Positions 54,564 to 62,833 of a DNA stretch of 64,000 nt are shown piece by piece; the stretch's first letter is position 1, and the number at the start of each line of letters is the position of its first letter. Source of the DNA: Haliotispira sp965263485 (GTDB lineage: Bacteria > Spirochaetota > Spirochaetia > SP-2023). Location: contig CBDHHO010000001.1 of the NCBI GenBank assembly GCA_965263485.1, forward strand, positions 806,001-870,000, read 5' to 3'. A program made the position numbers and the translations under genes. The notes beneath the pieces were generated by a model. That model worked only from the letters and a program-made list of their open reading frames with translations. It did not search any database and was not told where the DNA came from.

Positions 54564-55532
54564 CTATTCGCCCTCTTTCAGCCCGGTAATTTCGCGGTGG
54601 CTCAGGCCGGTAAACCTTGAAATCTGTTCAATCGACAGCCCGGATTCTTTCATTTTTCGGGCAGCTTCACGCCGGCCTTCTTCCCGACCTTCTTCCCGAC
54701 CTTTCTGCATACCCAGTTTTTCACCTTCTTGTCTGCCTTCTTCCCGACCTTCTTCCCGACCTTCTTCCCGACCTTCTTCCCGACCTTCTTCCCGTCCTTC
54801 TTCCCGTCCTTCTTCCCGTCCTTTCTGCCGGATGGTATCTTCGCGATTGCTTTGATCTAGGTTCTGCTTGAGCCGCGCCTCGTATTGCGACACCAGACTC
54901 GTGTCCCGGGTGAAATCCTCGTAGGCGCGGTGCGCTTTCTGGATCATTTCATCACTTTCGAGCAGTGTGGTCAGGCCCTCCATGTCGACTCCCTCCTTGT
55001 TGAAATAGGCCACCCATGATCTCAGCGCGGGCCCTTTCAGTTGTTCTTTCTTGGCTTTGGGAAGACTGATAAAGTGCAGCATGCAGTGCTCGCTCAGCAC
55101 CTCGTGGGGCGGCCTCTGTTCTGTGAGCAGAAAGCACTGGTGTGCCTTCCGGCTTTCGGGGAATAAATCGAAATCCAGCAGATTGATGCAGATAACAGGC
55201 TGGAGATCTTTGTAAATGGAGCCTTCTTTGAGCTGTTCACTGTAGGATCTGGCCCAGTAGTAGAGGCTGCGGTTCCGGTAGACTTGGTTCCCGATGCTCT
55301 GCATTTCGATGTTGTAGATTCTGCCCTTTGCGTCTTTGGCCTTGATATCTAGGATGCTTTCTTTCTCTGCTGCGGTATTTTTCAGGTTAAAGGTGTTGAG
55401 CAGGGTGATTTCGGCCACTGGTCCCAGCCCGGAGTCGGAAAGGACGGCGTTGATAAAGCCGAGCGTGAGATCTTTGTGCTGTTCGCTGCCGAACAGGTAG
55501 CGGAAGTAGAAGTCGTTCGTGGGGCTGACCAT
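54564..55532 (-). CDS. Rpn/PD-(D/E)XK nuclease-family transposase, different subfamily, copy 2
   Basis: 322 residues. The N-terminal domain MVSPTNDFYFRYLFGSEQHK...LGFINAVL, ESILDIKAKDAKGRIYNIEMQS (D...E-x-Q nuclease core), YRNRSLYYWARSYSEQL and VICINLLDF belongs to the PDDEXK_2 (TIGR01784) subfamily, not the transposase_31 subfamily of the other two. Yet from about residue 240 it has the same EGRE-unit tract (12-bp DNA repeat, about 54680-54830) and the same 36-residue tail ending SLREIT-like SHREITGLKEGE as copy 1, pointing to exchange of the tail between unrelated N-terminal domains. ATG 55532. Downstream: hairpin repeat, then leader 3. Confidence 0.87.
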   Translation of the reverse strand: MVSPTNDFYFRYLFGSEQHKDLTLGFINAVLSDSGLGPVAEITLLNTFNLKNTAAEKESILDIKAKDAKGRIYNIEMQSIGNQVYRNRSLYYWARSYSEQLKEGSIYKDLQPVICINLLDFDLFPESRKAHQCFLLTEQRPPHEVLSEHCMLHFISLPKAKKEQLKGPALRSWVAYFNKEGVDMEGLTTLLESDEMIQKAHRAYEDFTRDTSLVSQYEARLKQNLDQSNREDTIRQKGREEGREEGREEGREEGREEGREEGREEGRQEGEKLGMQKGREEGREEGRREAARKMKESGLSIEQISRFTGLSHREITGLKEGE

Positions 55533-55599
55533 GCCTGAATTGTAGCTGCCGGGAAACTGTGGGGCAAGGCCAGCCCGGCATTAGAGCCCCCGGCTCTGA

Positions 55600-55690
55600 A
55601 AGGGGGAAGGCTCCCATGCGAGCTGGCGCAGCATGGGAGAAATGGGGAGGGCCGTGCGCAGCCAAGGCCCGACCTTCCTCCTTGACAGCT
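55600..55690 (-). repeat. Single unit of the hairpin repeat between the two Rpn genes
   Basis: CCCATGCGAGCTGGCGCAGC and GGGCCGTGCGCAGCCAAGGC in the same order as one long array unit (minus strand). Confidence 0.75.
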
Positions 55691-55705
55691 GCGCCCAGCC
55701 CGGTA

Positions 55706-56713
55706 TCAGAGCCCGGTAATTTCGCGGTGGCTCAGATCGGTAAACCTTGAAATCTGTTCAATCGACAGCCCGGATTCTTTCATTTTCCGGGCAGCTTCAC
55801 GCCGGCCTTCTTCCCGACCTTCTTCCCGGCCTTTCCGCATGCCTAGTTTTTCACCTTCTTCCCGACCTTTCCGCATGCCTAGTTTTTCACCTTCTTCCCG
55901 ACCTTCTTCCCAACCTTTCTGCATGCCCAGTTTTTCGCCTTCTTGTCTTCCTTCAGCTCTTAGATCGTCTGCCAGTGTCGCCAACATCTTCTGCACCTCC
56001 TCTGGTGCGGTGATTTGATTGTATTCTGATTCGTTCATGCCTTCGCCAAACAGCAAGGCGATCCAGCGCCTGAAAATGGTGATTTCCAGCCCGGGTTCAT
56101 CGCCCAGGAATTCTATGATTTGCGGAATCTGGGCTTCCCACTCCCCTGGTCTGCCGTATTTCTCGGCACAAATCACCGCGCTGATAAGGTTGTGCAGCTT
56201 GTGGATTTTCTCGTCGGGGATGCGCTTCTCGTCAATGAGAGCATATTGAAAGTGGGGTAGGTATTTTGCGGGTATTTCGTTGCTGCTGATCAGTTCGCTG
56301 GTGCTGCGGGGCGCATTCCAAGGGCGGTCTCCGTTGTAGAGCACCAATGGAAATACCGGGGGCAACTTGCCTTTGCTGTTTTTGCCTTCCTTGATGAGGC
56401 GTTCGTAAAACAGGGATATATAACTGAGAAGGCGGATGGCCATATGCTTGGGGGCTGTGGACTGGAATTCGAGCAGGATATACAGATAGGCTGTTTGGTT
56501 ATCTTGATTGTCTTGGCTGTCCAGGCGCACCTCGTAAAGCAGGTCCGATTCGCGCTGCTGGAGCGTGACAGAGAGGTGGGACGGGTCGAGTTTGCGCAGG
56601 CTGTCGGGCTGGATTTTGGCGCTAAAGTCCTCCTCAACGAAGGCGTGGATGAGTTTGCACAGGATTGCCGGGTTCGAAAACAGGTATTTGTACGCGCTGT
56701 CGCAACTTGCCAT
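55706..56713 (-). CDS. Rpn-family nuclease / putative transposase, copy 3
   Basis: 335 residues, near-identical over its nuclease domain to copy 1 (MASCDSAYKYLFSNPAILCK..., RESDLLYEVRL, YILLEFQS). The repeat region is shorter (EGEKLGMRKGREEG units) and the protein ends REITGL, four residues before the KEGE end of the others. ATG 56713. The upstream 100 bp matches that of copy 1, including the region with possible -10 TATATT. Very similar DNA at two loci about 23 kb apart in opposite orientation makes the intervening segment a substrate for inversion. Confidence 0.88.
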   Translation of the reverse strand: MASCDSAYKYLFSNPAILCKLIHAFVEEDFSAKIQPDSLRKLDPSHLSVTLQQRESDLLYEVRLDSQDNQDNQTAYLYILLEFQSTAPKHMAIRLLSYISLFYERLIKEGKNSKGKLPPVFPLVLYNGDRPWNAPRSTSELISSNEIPAKYLPHFQYALIDEKRIPDEKIHKLHNLISAVICAEKYGRPGEWEAQIPQIIEFLGDEPGLEITIFRRWIALLFGEGMNESEYNQITAPEEVQKMLATLADDLRAEGRQEGEKLGMQKGWEEGREEGEKLGMRKGREEGEKLGMRKGREEGREEGRREAARKMKESGLSIEQISRFTDLSHREITGL

Positions 56714-56936
56714 GGCTTCAATATAGCTGTTTTGTCCGTACAGCGCAATTAAAAGAGGGACGGGGATATATCAGCGGCGGCGGCAATCTGTTGGCCGACC
56801 CCCTCACAGAAAATCCTGTTTGTCTTCTTTCAGCCCGGTACTTCGGTACACCTTGAATTCCTAATCTTCGCGCTCCGCGCTCAGCTTGAAATTCTACGGC
56901 ACTCAGGCAGCGTAGTAAACGATTCACCGGAAAGGC

Positions 56937-57950
56937 CTATTCTGACACAATGGTGAACTGCCGGGTTGCTGCGCCCATATCGGTCGGCGTGACACCACTG
57001 CTAGGGATAAAAGCACAATCCACAGACATCTGAATACTATAACCCCCTGTCTTTTGGGTCACAGGATTCCAGGGTACAGACAAATCGTAGTAATTCGACG
57101 AGAACTGCGATGCACCCCTTACTGCCGCTGCGCCTTGGCGATTTTCATCTGTCGATACTGTCGGGTATTTGTCCACATATACATCGAAGCTGGAAGTCCC
57201 TCTGGCTGCGATAGTTAGAGTAGTAACCCCAGCACAAGGATTGCCCACAGTGTTAAACAGCGGAATAAAGCGGTAGGGTAGATAATTGGGTTCTCCCGCT
57301 CTCATTTCGGGGGTTGTCAGTGCGTTACCGCTTATCCACATGCTCATCCCCCAGAACGCTGTCAAGATGCTGGCTCCCTGAGCGATGTTGGTTGTCGGTA
57401 TGTCGGTCGAGGCCGGATAAGAGGTCGTGGTAATTTTCTCAGAACTTGCCAGATAGCGGCCTTCTTTCGTGTAAGCGTGGATATAGTAGCCGGTGTTCGG
57501 AGCCATCACGCCGCTCCCGCTGTTGTCGAGCAAGTCGCGTTCGCTTGTATTGGCGGACCGGGGAGAGGACAGGTCGAGATTGATACCATTGAGTTTATTA
57601 TCTCCGGTGGGCGAGATACTGAAATAGACTTCCCTGGTGTTGCCCGGGGAGCCGCTCGCGCTGAAGGCTCTGGTTCTTCTGGCATTATTGGTTTTGATGT
57701 CGTCCCATGCAGGCGGGGTCGACGAGTAGCCCGGCATAAAGACGAACTCAGTTTTTTCGTCGAGGTCTGCGGGGTTGACGCTGATGCTCAGCAGAAATTC
57801 CCGCAAGCCGATGATGGTCTGGCTGTCTGAAGGGCCGGAAAAGCTCAGTCGGTAGGTTTTCGACGGCGGCGGGCTATTGCTTTCAGGCGGGTTGCAGGCG
57901 ACCCATAAAATCAGGGAGCAGAAAAATAAAAGGATAAATGGGCGCGAAAT
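56937..57950 (-). CDS. Putative surface lipoprotein, leader-linked family A, copy 2
   Basis: Signal peptide RPFILLFFCSLILWVAC (lipobox WVAC, then NPPES), a Pro/Ser linker and a domain of about 300 residues starting YRLSFSGPSDSQTIIGLREFLLSI, paralogous to 10853-11983 (shared IIG.REFLL, TRAF, MAP..GYYIHAY, FWGM). Unlike the other three leader-linked genes, its frame is open back through the leader to a TTG at 58091, because this leader has five rather than six heptamers; the leader ATG 58056 is still in another frame. The feature start is the conserved ATT that begins the signal-peptide core. Function unknown. Confidence 0.68.
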   Translation of the reverse strand: MSRPFILLFFCSLILWVACNPPESNSPPPSKTYRLSFSGPSDSQTIIGLREFLLSISVNPADLDEKTEFVFMPGYSSTPPAWDDIKTNNARRTRAFSASGSPGNTREVYFSISPTGDNKLNGINLDLSSPRSANTSERDLLDNSGSGVMAPNTGYYIHAYTKEGRYLASSEKITTTSYPASTDIPTTNIAQGASILTAFWGMSMWISGNALTTPEMRAGEPNYLPYRFIPLFNTVGNPCAGVTTLTIAARGTSSFDVYVDKYPTVSTDENRQGAAAVRGASQFSSNYYDLSVPWNPVTQKTGGYSIQMSVDCAFIPSSGVTPTDMGAATRQFTIVSE

Positions 57951-58245
57951 CCCGGCAAAGAAATAATTTCCCCTGCTATATAGTTTTAATTTTTTCGATG
58001 AGCGATGAGCGATGAGCGATGAGCGATGAGCGAATTTTACTGAACTTGTGTTCCATATTGCAATACTCCCGGGTATTATTATGCAAAACAATGCATAAAA
58101 ATGATGTTCCGACCAAGGTCGGAATGGTTTTAATAAAAGATGAAATGAGATTATAAAATAGCTCGTTTTTTTTAAAGAATATACGATTTTCCGACGGAGT
58201 TCAAGAAGAATCGCAGGAAAATGTCCAAAATTCGCTTTTTTTGTG
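57951..58245 (-). repeat. Conserved lipoprotein leader, copy 4
   Basis: The most diverged copy. Inverted repeat 58079-58098 keeps both arms (TTATGCA/TGCATAA) while the loop changes; ribosome-binding site GGGAG; short ORF ATG 58056 to TAG 57976. Confidence 0.85.
57996..58030 (-). repeat. Heptanucleotide tandem repeat (CTCATCG)x5 in leader 4
   Basis: Five units, one fewer than the other three leaders; direct evidence that repeat number varies within the family. Confidence 0.9.
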
Positions 58246-58284
58246 AAGCGATACCATTTTTAGTGGTGACCTTTAGAGGTCCCC
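58246..58284. mobile_element. MITE-like right ends, stacked
   Basis: GAAGCGATACCATTTTTAG then TTTAGAGGTCCCC; two right ends in series between leader 4 and the META lipoprotein gene. Confidence 0.5.
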
Positions 58285-58309
58285 TTTAGTTGTCCAGGGG
58301 TTGAGCTGT

Positions 58310-58864
58310 ATGTGGAATCCTTTTGCCGGTTGGTTGAGGCGAAAATCACGGTGGTGCTTCGCTGTAGTTGGTCGGTCGACAATTTGCGCCGTTGCCTGCC
58401 TGCTGCTGGTAACCTGCCAGAGTCGGCAAAATCCAGAACAGCAGCACCAGACAATTGACACAGAACTGGGCGGAACGCGCTGGAAGCTCCAGGGTTTCAT
58501 TTCCAACAACGATCAGCACGCCCCCCAATTCGCTGAGCGCAACTATTTTGCGTATTTTTCAACAGACGGTATGGTCAGTCTGGAGCTGGGCTGCAACTGG
58601 AGCGGGGGTACTTGGAAGACCCGAAGCGGAAGTAGTTCCGGTGGTTCCCTAAGCTTTGACCTGCTGGAGAGCACTTGGGAGCCCTGTCTGCCTGTTGCCC
58701 TGTCTGAGTCCGGTGCCCCAAGCTCTTCCGGTCTGGGAGAAAAATTCCTCCGTGATTCTAAATATATTAGAAGCTATGTAATCAGAGGTCAGCGCTTGTA
58801 TATGAACTTGCAAGTGGACGCTGGCAGCTATATCTGGCAGCTTGTGATCGAGGCTGCTTCCTGA
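58310..58864 (+). CDS. META-domain (HslJ-like) lipoprotein
   Basis: 184 residues. Lipoprotein signal with lipobox LLVTC (after RRKSRWCFAVVGRSTICAVACL). The mature part shows the META/HslJ pattern: LGGTRWKLQGF near the start, then FSTDGMVSLELGCNWSGGTWK and a C-terminal strand YIWQLVIEA. META-domain proteins are small secreted or lipid-anchored proteins linked to heat shock, motility or inhibitor functions; the role here is unknown. ATG 58310; TTG 58301 is in frame. Converges with the minus-strand gene at 58922. Confidence 0.75.
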   Translation: MWNPFAGWLRRKSRWCFAVVGRSTICAVACLLLVTCQSRQNPEQQHQTIDTELGGTRWKLQGFISNNDQHAPQFAERNYFAYFSTDGMVSLELGCNWSGGTWKTRSGSSSGGSLSFDLLESTWEPCLPVALSESGAPSSSGLGEKFLRDSKYIRSYVIRGQRLYMNLQVDAGSYIWQLVIEAAS

Positions 58865-58921
58865 CCAGAATTTCATGCAGGCTGCCGGAGTTTGGCAAAT
58901 CTGGCTTGGAACGCCCGCTGA

Positions 58922-59524
58922 CTATTTGGAAAAATGGATTCGCACCATGGATTCCAGCAGTTTCGCTGTTCCTTCCACCCCCAAGAAGCTGCTGTCAATT
59001 AAGAGATGCTTGTTTGCGCGCTCGCCTCTGTTGTGTTTGGTATAGCGTTTGTAATATTGGTGGCGGGCCTTGTCTACCTGATAGAGCCAATTTTCGGTGG
59101 CTTTCGGTGTCAGACCGTAATTTGACAATACATAATTGTACTTTACCGGATAGGGCGCATAGATGAACACATGGAAAGCATTGGGGTGCTCACGGAGTAC
59201 ATAGTCTGCACAGCGCCCTATGATAACACAAGATTCGCTCCGGGCAAGATCCAGGATCAGACCGGATTGCAATTCAAACAAATTATCCTGCACAATGCGT
59301 GTGCGGATTGAAGAAATCAGGCTATGGTCATGCATTGCAGTGGTTTCCATGGCCTCATCATAGTCTTCTAAATAACTGCTTTCCTTCTCTGACTTAAGGG
59401 CGGAAAGTTCAACAATTTCCTGGTCATAAGACTTAATCCCGAGCTTTTGCCCCAGCAATTCCCCGATTTCTTTGCCGCTGCTGCCAAATTCGCGCCCGAT
59501 GGTTACTACAAAATGCTTATCCAT
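58922..59524 (-). CDS. Cytidylate kinase-like family protein
   Basis: 200 residues. VVTIGREFGSSGKEIGELLGQKLGIKSYDQEIV is the P-loop region of the Cytidylate_kin_2 family, and VIIGRCADYVLREHPNAFHVFIYAP the lid-adjacent segment. Members are nucleotide-binding kinases of unproven substrate, common in clostridia and spirochaetes and often near transport or lipid genes. ATG 59524. A degenerate MITE end (59560-59587) lies upstream, then the ABC transporter ATPase. Confidence 0.85.
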   Translation of the reverse strand: MDKHFVVTIGREFGSSGKEIGELLGQKLGIKSYDQEIVELSALKSEKESSYLEDYDEAMETTAMHDHSLISSIRTRIVQDNLFELQSGLILDLARSESCVIIGRCADYVLREHPNAFHVFIYAPYPVKYNYVLSNYGLTPKATENWLYQVDKARHQYYKRYTKHNRGERANKHLLIDSSFLGVEGTAKLLESMVRIHFSK

Positions 59525-59559
59525 ATTTCTGTCTCTTTCTCGAAAAAGATTGCAATTCC

Positions 59560-59587
59560 ACGCAAAATTGGAATCTTCAGAGGTCTC
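59560..59587. mobile_element. Degenerate right-end remnant of MITE-like family
   Basis: AATTGGAATCTTCAGAGGTCTC; it overlaps no gene. Confidence 0.35.
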
Positions 59588-59589
59588 AT

Positions 59590-60366
59590 TTAGTTATGCA
59601 GGCTGTTAATAAGTGCCAACATATGTTTTCGAATCTTGCGGTATCCATCTGAGTAATGCACCTCTTTATTTTGATATATATCTTCTGTAAAAGACAACTC
59701 CACGTTTTCGAGAATAGTACCCGGGGCCTTGGATAATATAATGACCCGTGTTCCCAAGGACAGGGCCTCATCTATGTCATGAGTGATAAAAAAAACCGTG
59801 CTTTCGTTCCGCTTCCATATGTTACGAATTAACGTCTGCATTTTTGCGCGAGTCAAGGCATCCAAAGCTCCAAAGGGTTCGTCCATCAGTATCACTTCCG
59901 GATAATTCGCTAAAACCCTGGCCAAAGCCACTCTCTGCTTCATCCCGCCCGAAAGCTCAAAGGTGTATTTGTTTCCAAAGCCGCTGAGCTGAACCTCTTC
60001 AAGAAAATGATGTCGAATTTTTGCGATGTCTTCCTTGGGCAAACCGCGCATGCGAGGACCAAACTCTACATTCTGGCGAATGTTCATCCACGGATACAAA
60101 GTGGGGTACTGGAACACTACTCCTCTGTGCCAGTCTGGAGCAAGAATTTCTTCTCCGTTCATAGTGCAAATTCCGGAACTGGGTCGTATAAACCCCGCAA
60201 TAATCTTTAGCAAGGTGCTTTTACCGCAACCCGAAGGACCGAGTACACAAATGAATTCCTTGGACCGGATATCTAAATTGATGTCTTTTAAGGCAATAAT
60301 CGCATCTGATTTTCTCCCGTAAGCTAGGTGCAAATCCTTGATCTGTATTAAAGCAGCTTCTTTCAT
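59590..60366 (-). CDS. ABC transporter ATP-binding protein (nitrate/sulfonate/taurine type)
   Basis: 258 residues. Walker A GPSGCGKSTLL, Q-loop VFQYPTLYPWMNI, signature LSGGMKQRVALARVLANYPEVILMDEPFGALDALTR, H-loop FFITHDIDEALSLG. This pattern (PW after the Q-loop, GALDALTR) is typical of SsuB/TauB/NrtD ATPases. ATG 60366. It belongs with the binding protein and permease at 60800-62815; a MITE-like element now lies between it and the binding-protein gene. Confidence 0.92.
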   Translation of the reverse strand: MKEAALIQIKDLHLAYGRKSDAIIALKDINLDIRSKEFICVLGPSGCGKSTLLKIIAGFIRPSSGICTMNGEEILAPDWHRGVVFQYPTLYPWMNIRQNVEFGPRMRGLPKEDIAKIRHHFLEEVQLSGFGNKYTFELSGGMKQRVALARVLANYPEVILMDEPFGALDALTRAKMQTLIRNIWKRNESTVFFITHDIDEALSLGTRVIILSKAPGTILENVELSFTEDIYQNKEVHYSDGYRKIRKHMLALINSLHN

Positions 60367-60491
60367 GAACCAGTCCTTCAGGGCACCTTGAAAGGCTTTT
60401 TTCTCTGTTTTTCAATTTTTCCCGTGAAGGGTTACTCTTGCGGAGCTATTTCGAACGACAGCAAAGAAGCGAAGCCCAAAAATACTTTGCT

Positions 60492-60712
60492 GGGAACCTC
60501 TAAAAATTCGCTTTTGATGCTGAATCAGCGAGATTTTGCCGATAGCAAGGAAGCGAAGCCGAAGCATACTTTGCTGTATGGTAAGGCTTTGCTGACGGTA
60601 GTGAATGGCGGGGCGAAGCGGGCCATTCACTACAAATCCTGCCGTAAGGCAGAACCTTTACTCGGCAACAAGATCGCGATTCAGCGCGGAATTGGAATTT
60701 TTAGAGGTGCCC
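60492..60712. mobile_element. MITE-like element, 221 bp, with perfect TGCT target duplication
   Basis: GGGAACCTCTAAAAATTCG to ATTTTTAGAGGTGCCC; TGCT at 60488-60491 and 60713-60716. Near-identical to 46157-46377. The TGCT flank shows the duplication is real and not part of the element. Confidence 0.92.
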
Positions 60713-60799
60713 TGCTGTATAGTTCGGCTTCTCTCCTTTGTCATCACGGCCATCGCGGCCATCGCGAAAATCTGGCTGACCTGATTTCCGGGCAGTCTG

Positions 60800-61840
60800 C
60801 TAATCCCCAAGGATTTGAGCTGCCATCTCGATATATTTCGGTTCGATAAAATTCCGGAAGACACTCAGATCAGGTGCCGATTCTATGGAACCCTGCTCTG
60901 CCAGAAAGTCGGCAGTATCCTTGAAAATCTGGACCAGCTCGCCTTTGGCATCGGAAGTGCCAAAGTATTGAGGGCTGAGCAAGGCCTGCTCGTCAAGCCA
61001 AATGGAGCCTTTCATTTGATTCAAGGCAGATTCCGGAGAAATTTCAAGGTACCCGGCCACGATTTCAGCTGCCTTGGACGGAGTGTTTCGGTAGATCTCA
61101 GCTGCTTCACTCACAGCCGCGATATAGGAGGCGACCATCGATGGATACTTCCGGGCAAATTTACCACTTACAACTTCGACATTGGCTGTCACAAATCCTT
61201 TGGCAGCCATATCTTCGCTAGAGAGAATAATTTGCCCGTCTTCGAGCAGATTGGCAAGAGCCGGCTGCCAGACATAGGCAGCTTCAATATCACCCCGGGA
61301 CCAAGCCGCAACAATATCCTTGGGCTGCATATCAAGGATTTCCACCTGCTCAGAAATGCCTGCATCTTTGAGGCCATTCAACAAGCTGTAGTGAGCCGTA
61401 GAGGCTACCGGAGTGGCTACCTGCCGCCCGACCAGGTCTGCAAGTGTTTCGATCCCGCTATCATTTTTTACCGCCAGCGATTCGATTTCACCCAAGACTT
61501 CATGTATCCAAATCATCTCGATGTCAAAACCCAATGATTTGGCTATTACAGCGGGAGAACTACCTTCCAGACCAAAATCAATACTCCCGGAAGCCAGTGC
61601 TGTATTCACGGCACTGCCTGAATCAAACACTATAAAATTGGTTTTGACGCCCTTCTGACTGAAATATTTATCAAAGAAGCCCTGAGAAATGGCGATAGCC
61701 TCATCGTTAGGCATACGTTGGATCCCAAAATTGATCTCTTCGGGCAGACTATTCTCTTCTGCCTTACCACCTTTGCGACATGAAACCAATACCATGGCAA
61801 GCACCATGATTGTGGTGAATATTTTTACTGTAAATTGCAT
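60800..61840 (-). CDS. ABC transporter substrate-binding lipoprotein (TauA/SsuA-like)
   Basis: 346 residues. The lipoprotein signal MQFTVKIFTTIMVLAMVLVSC is followed by an NMT1/TauA fold: INFGIQRMPNDEAIAISQGFF, VFDSGSAVNTALASGSIDFGLEGSSPAVIAKSLG, VATPVASTAHYSLLNGLKDAGI, WSRGDIEAAYVWQPALANL. The pattern GSAVNTALASGSIDFG is shared with taurine and sulfonate binders. ATG 61840 is 6 bases after GGAGG; the longer open frame to 61903 lacks a ribosome-binding site. The ligand is probably an organosulfonate such as taurine. Confidence 0.9.
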   Translation of the reverse strand: MQFTVKIFTTIMVLAMVLVSCRKGGKAEENSLPEEINFGIQRMPNDEAIAISQGFFDKYFSQKGVKTNFIVFDSGSAVNTALASGSIDFGLEGSSPAVIAKSLGFDIEMIWIHEVLGEIESLAVKNDSGIETLADLVGRQVATPVASTAHYSLLNGLKDAGISEQVEILDMQPKDIVAAWSRGDIEAAYVWQPALANLLEDGQIILSSEDMAAKGFVTANVEVVSGKFARKYPSMVASYIAAVSEAAEIYRNTPSKAAEIVAGYLEISPESALNQMKGSIWLDEQALLSPQYFGTSDAKGELVQIFKDTADFLAEQGSIESAPDLSVFRNFIEPKYIEMAAQILGD

Positions 61841-62016
61841 ATGTATCCTCCATTCAGGCAATTTATATTCAAATAGGGAACTCAAAAGATTCCAATTCTG
61901 CACCCAACCGGGTCTTTATTAACGGATAGTGTTGTCAGAAAAATATTCACAATATAGTAAATATCTTACTTATATACTTTTATCTATCGGTCAAAATTTT
62001 CGGGGTCTGGCATCAG

Positions 62017-62038
62017 AAGCGGATTTTTGGAGTTTCCT
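62017..62038. mobile_element. Degenerate right-end remnant of MITE-like family
   Basis: GCGGATTTTTGGAGTTTCC just after the permease stop codon. Confidence 0.3.
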
Positions 62039-62815
62039 TTAAATTTGAGCTTTCCAAAAAATAAATTTACGTTCAGTAGTTCGAAGTACCCAATCAATCA
62101 ATACACCGGTCAGCCCCATAATGATGATACCGACCACCATCGTATCGCTCTTTAGAAAGTTCGAAGCATCCAGTACCATCCAGCCGATCCCCGAAGAAGC
62201 AGCGACCATTTCTGCGGCGACAAGGGTTGTGTATTCTACCCCGATAGCCGTGCGCAAACCGACAAAGATCTCCGGAGCACAAGCCGGTAAAACTACTCTG
62301 AGAAATATCTGGCGTTGAGAGGCTCCCAGAGTCTGGGCAGCCAGCACATAATCGCGGTTGATTTTGGTTACGGCAGAAACACAGGCAATATACACAGGGG
62401 CAAAACCGGCCAAATACAGCAGAGTAATTTTAGAAGTGTTGTCGATGCCCAGCCACAACACCAAAAGTGTATAGTAGGCTAAAGGAGGCAGAGGTCGGTA
62501 GAATTCAACAATTGAATCGATTATCGCACGCACTTTTGAGAAGTATCCACTGAGCAGCCCCAGGGGAATCGCTGTTATAATTACCAGAGCAAACGCCGAA
62601 AACAAACGCTCGAAGCTGCTGCCCAAGTGCCTCAGTAGAGGCATGTTGTTGTAGCCTTTTTGTATGATCTGGCCAAAGGTTTGAATCACCTTCAACGGAG
62701 AAGGGATTAGTACTGTATTGACGAGCCCCCATTCTGTAACAGTATACCAAGTGCCCAGAAGCAAAACCCAGGTTGCTATCGTCAAAATACGCTCTATTGA
62801 CAGTTTGATTTTCAT
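62039..62815 (-). CDS. ABC transporter permease (SsuC/TauC-like)
   Basis: 258 residues, six predicted membrane helices. The cytoplasmic EAA-type loop reads AQTLGASQRQIFLRVVLPACAPEIFVGLRTAIGVEYTTLVAAEM, the canonical coupling segment of the nitrate/sulfonate/taurine permeases. ATG 62815; 19 bp after the stop of the upstream dehydrogenase gene, so probably one transcript from beyond 63979 through the permease, binding protein and ATPase. Confidence 0.92.
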   Translation of the reverse strand: MKIKLSIERILTIATWVLLLGTWYTVTEWGLVNTVLIPSPLKVIQTFGQIIQKGYNNMPLLRHLGSSFERLFSAFALVIITAIPLGLLSGYFSKVRAIIDSIVEFYRPLPPLAYYTLLVLWLGIDNTSKITLLYLAGFAPVYIACVSAVTKINRDYVLAAQTLGASQRQIFLRVVLPACAPEIFVGLRTAIGVEYTTLVAAEMVAASSGIGWMVLDASNFLKSDTMVVGIIIMGLTGVLIDWVLRTTERKFIFWKAQI

Positions 62816-62833
62816 GCGGTTTCCCCCCGGAGT

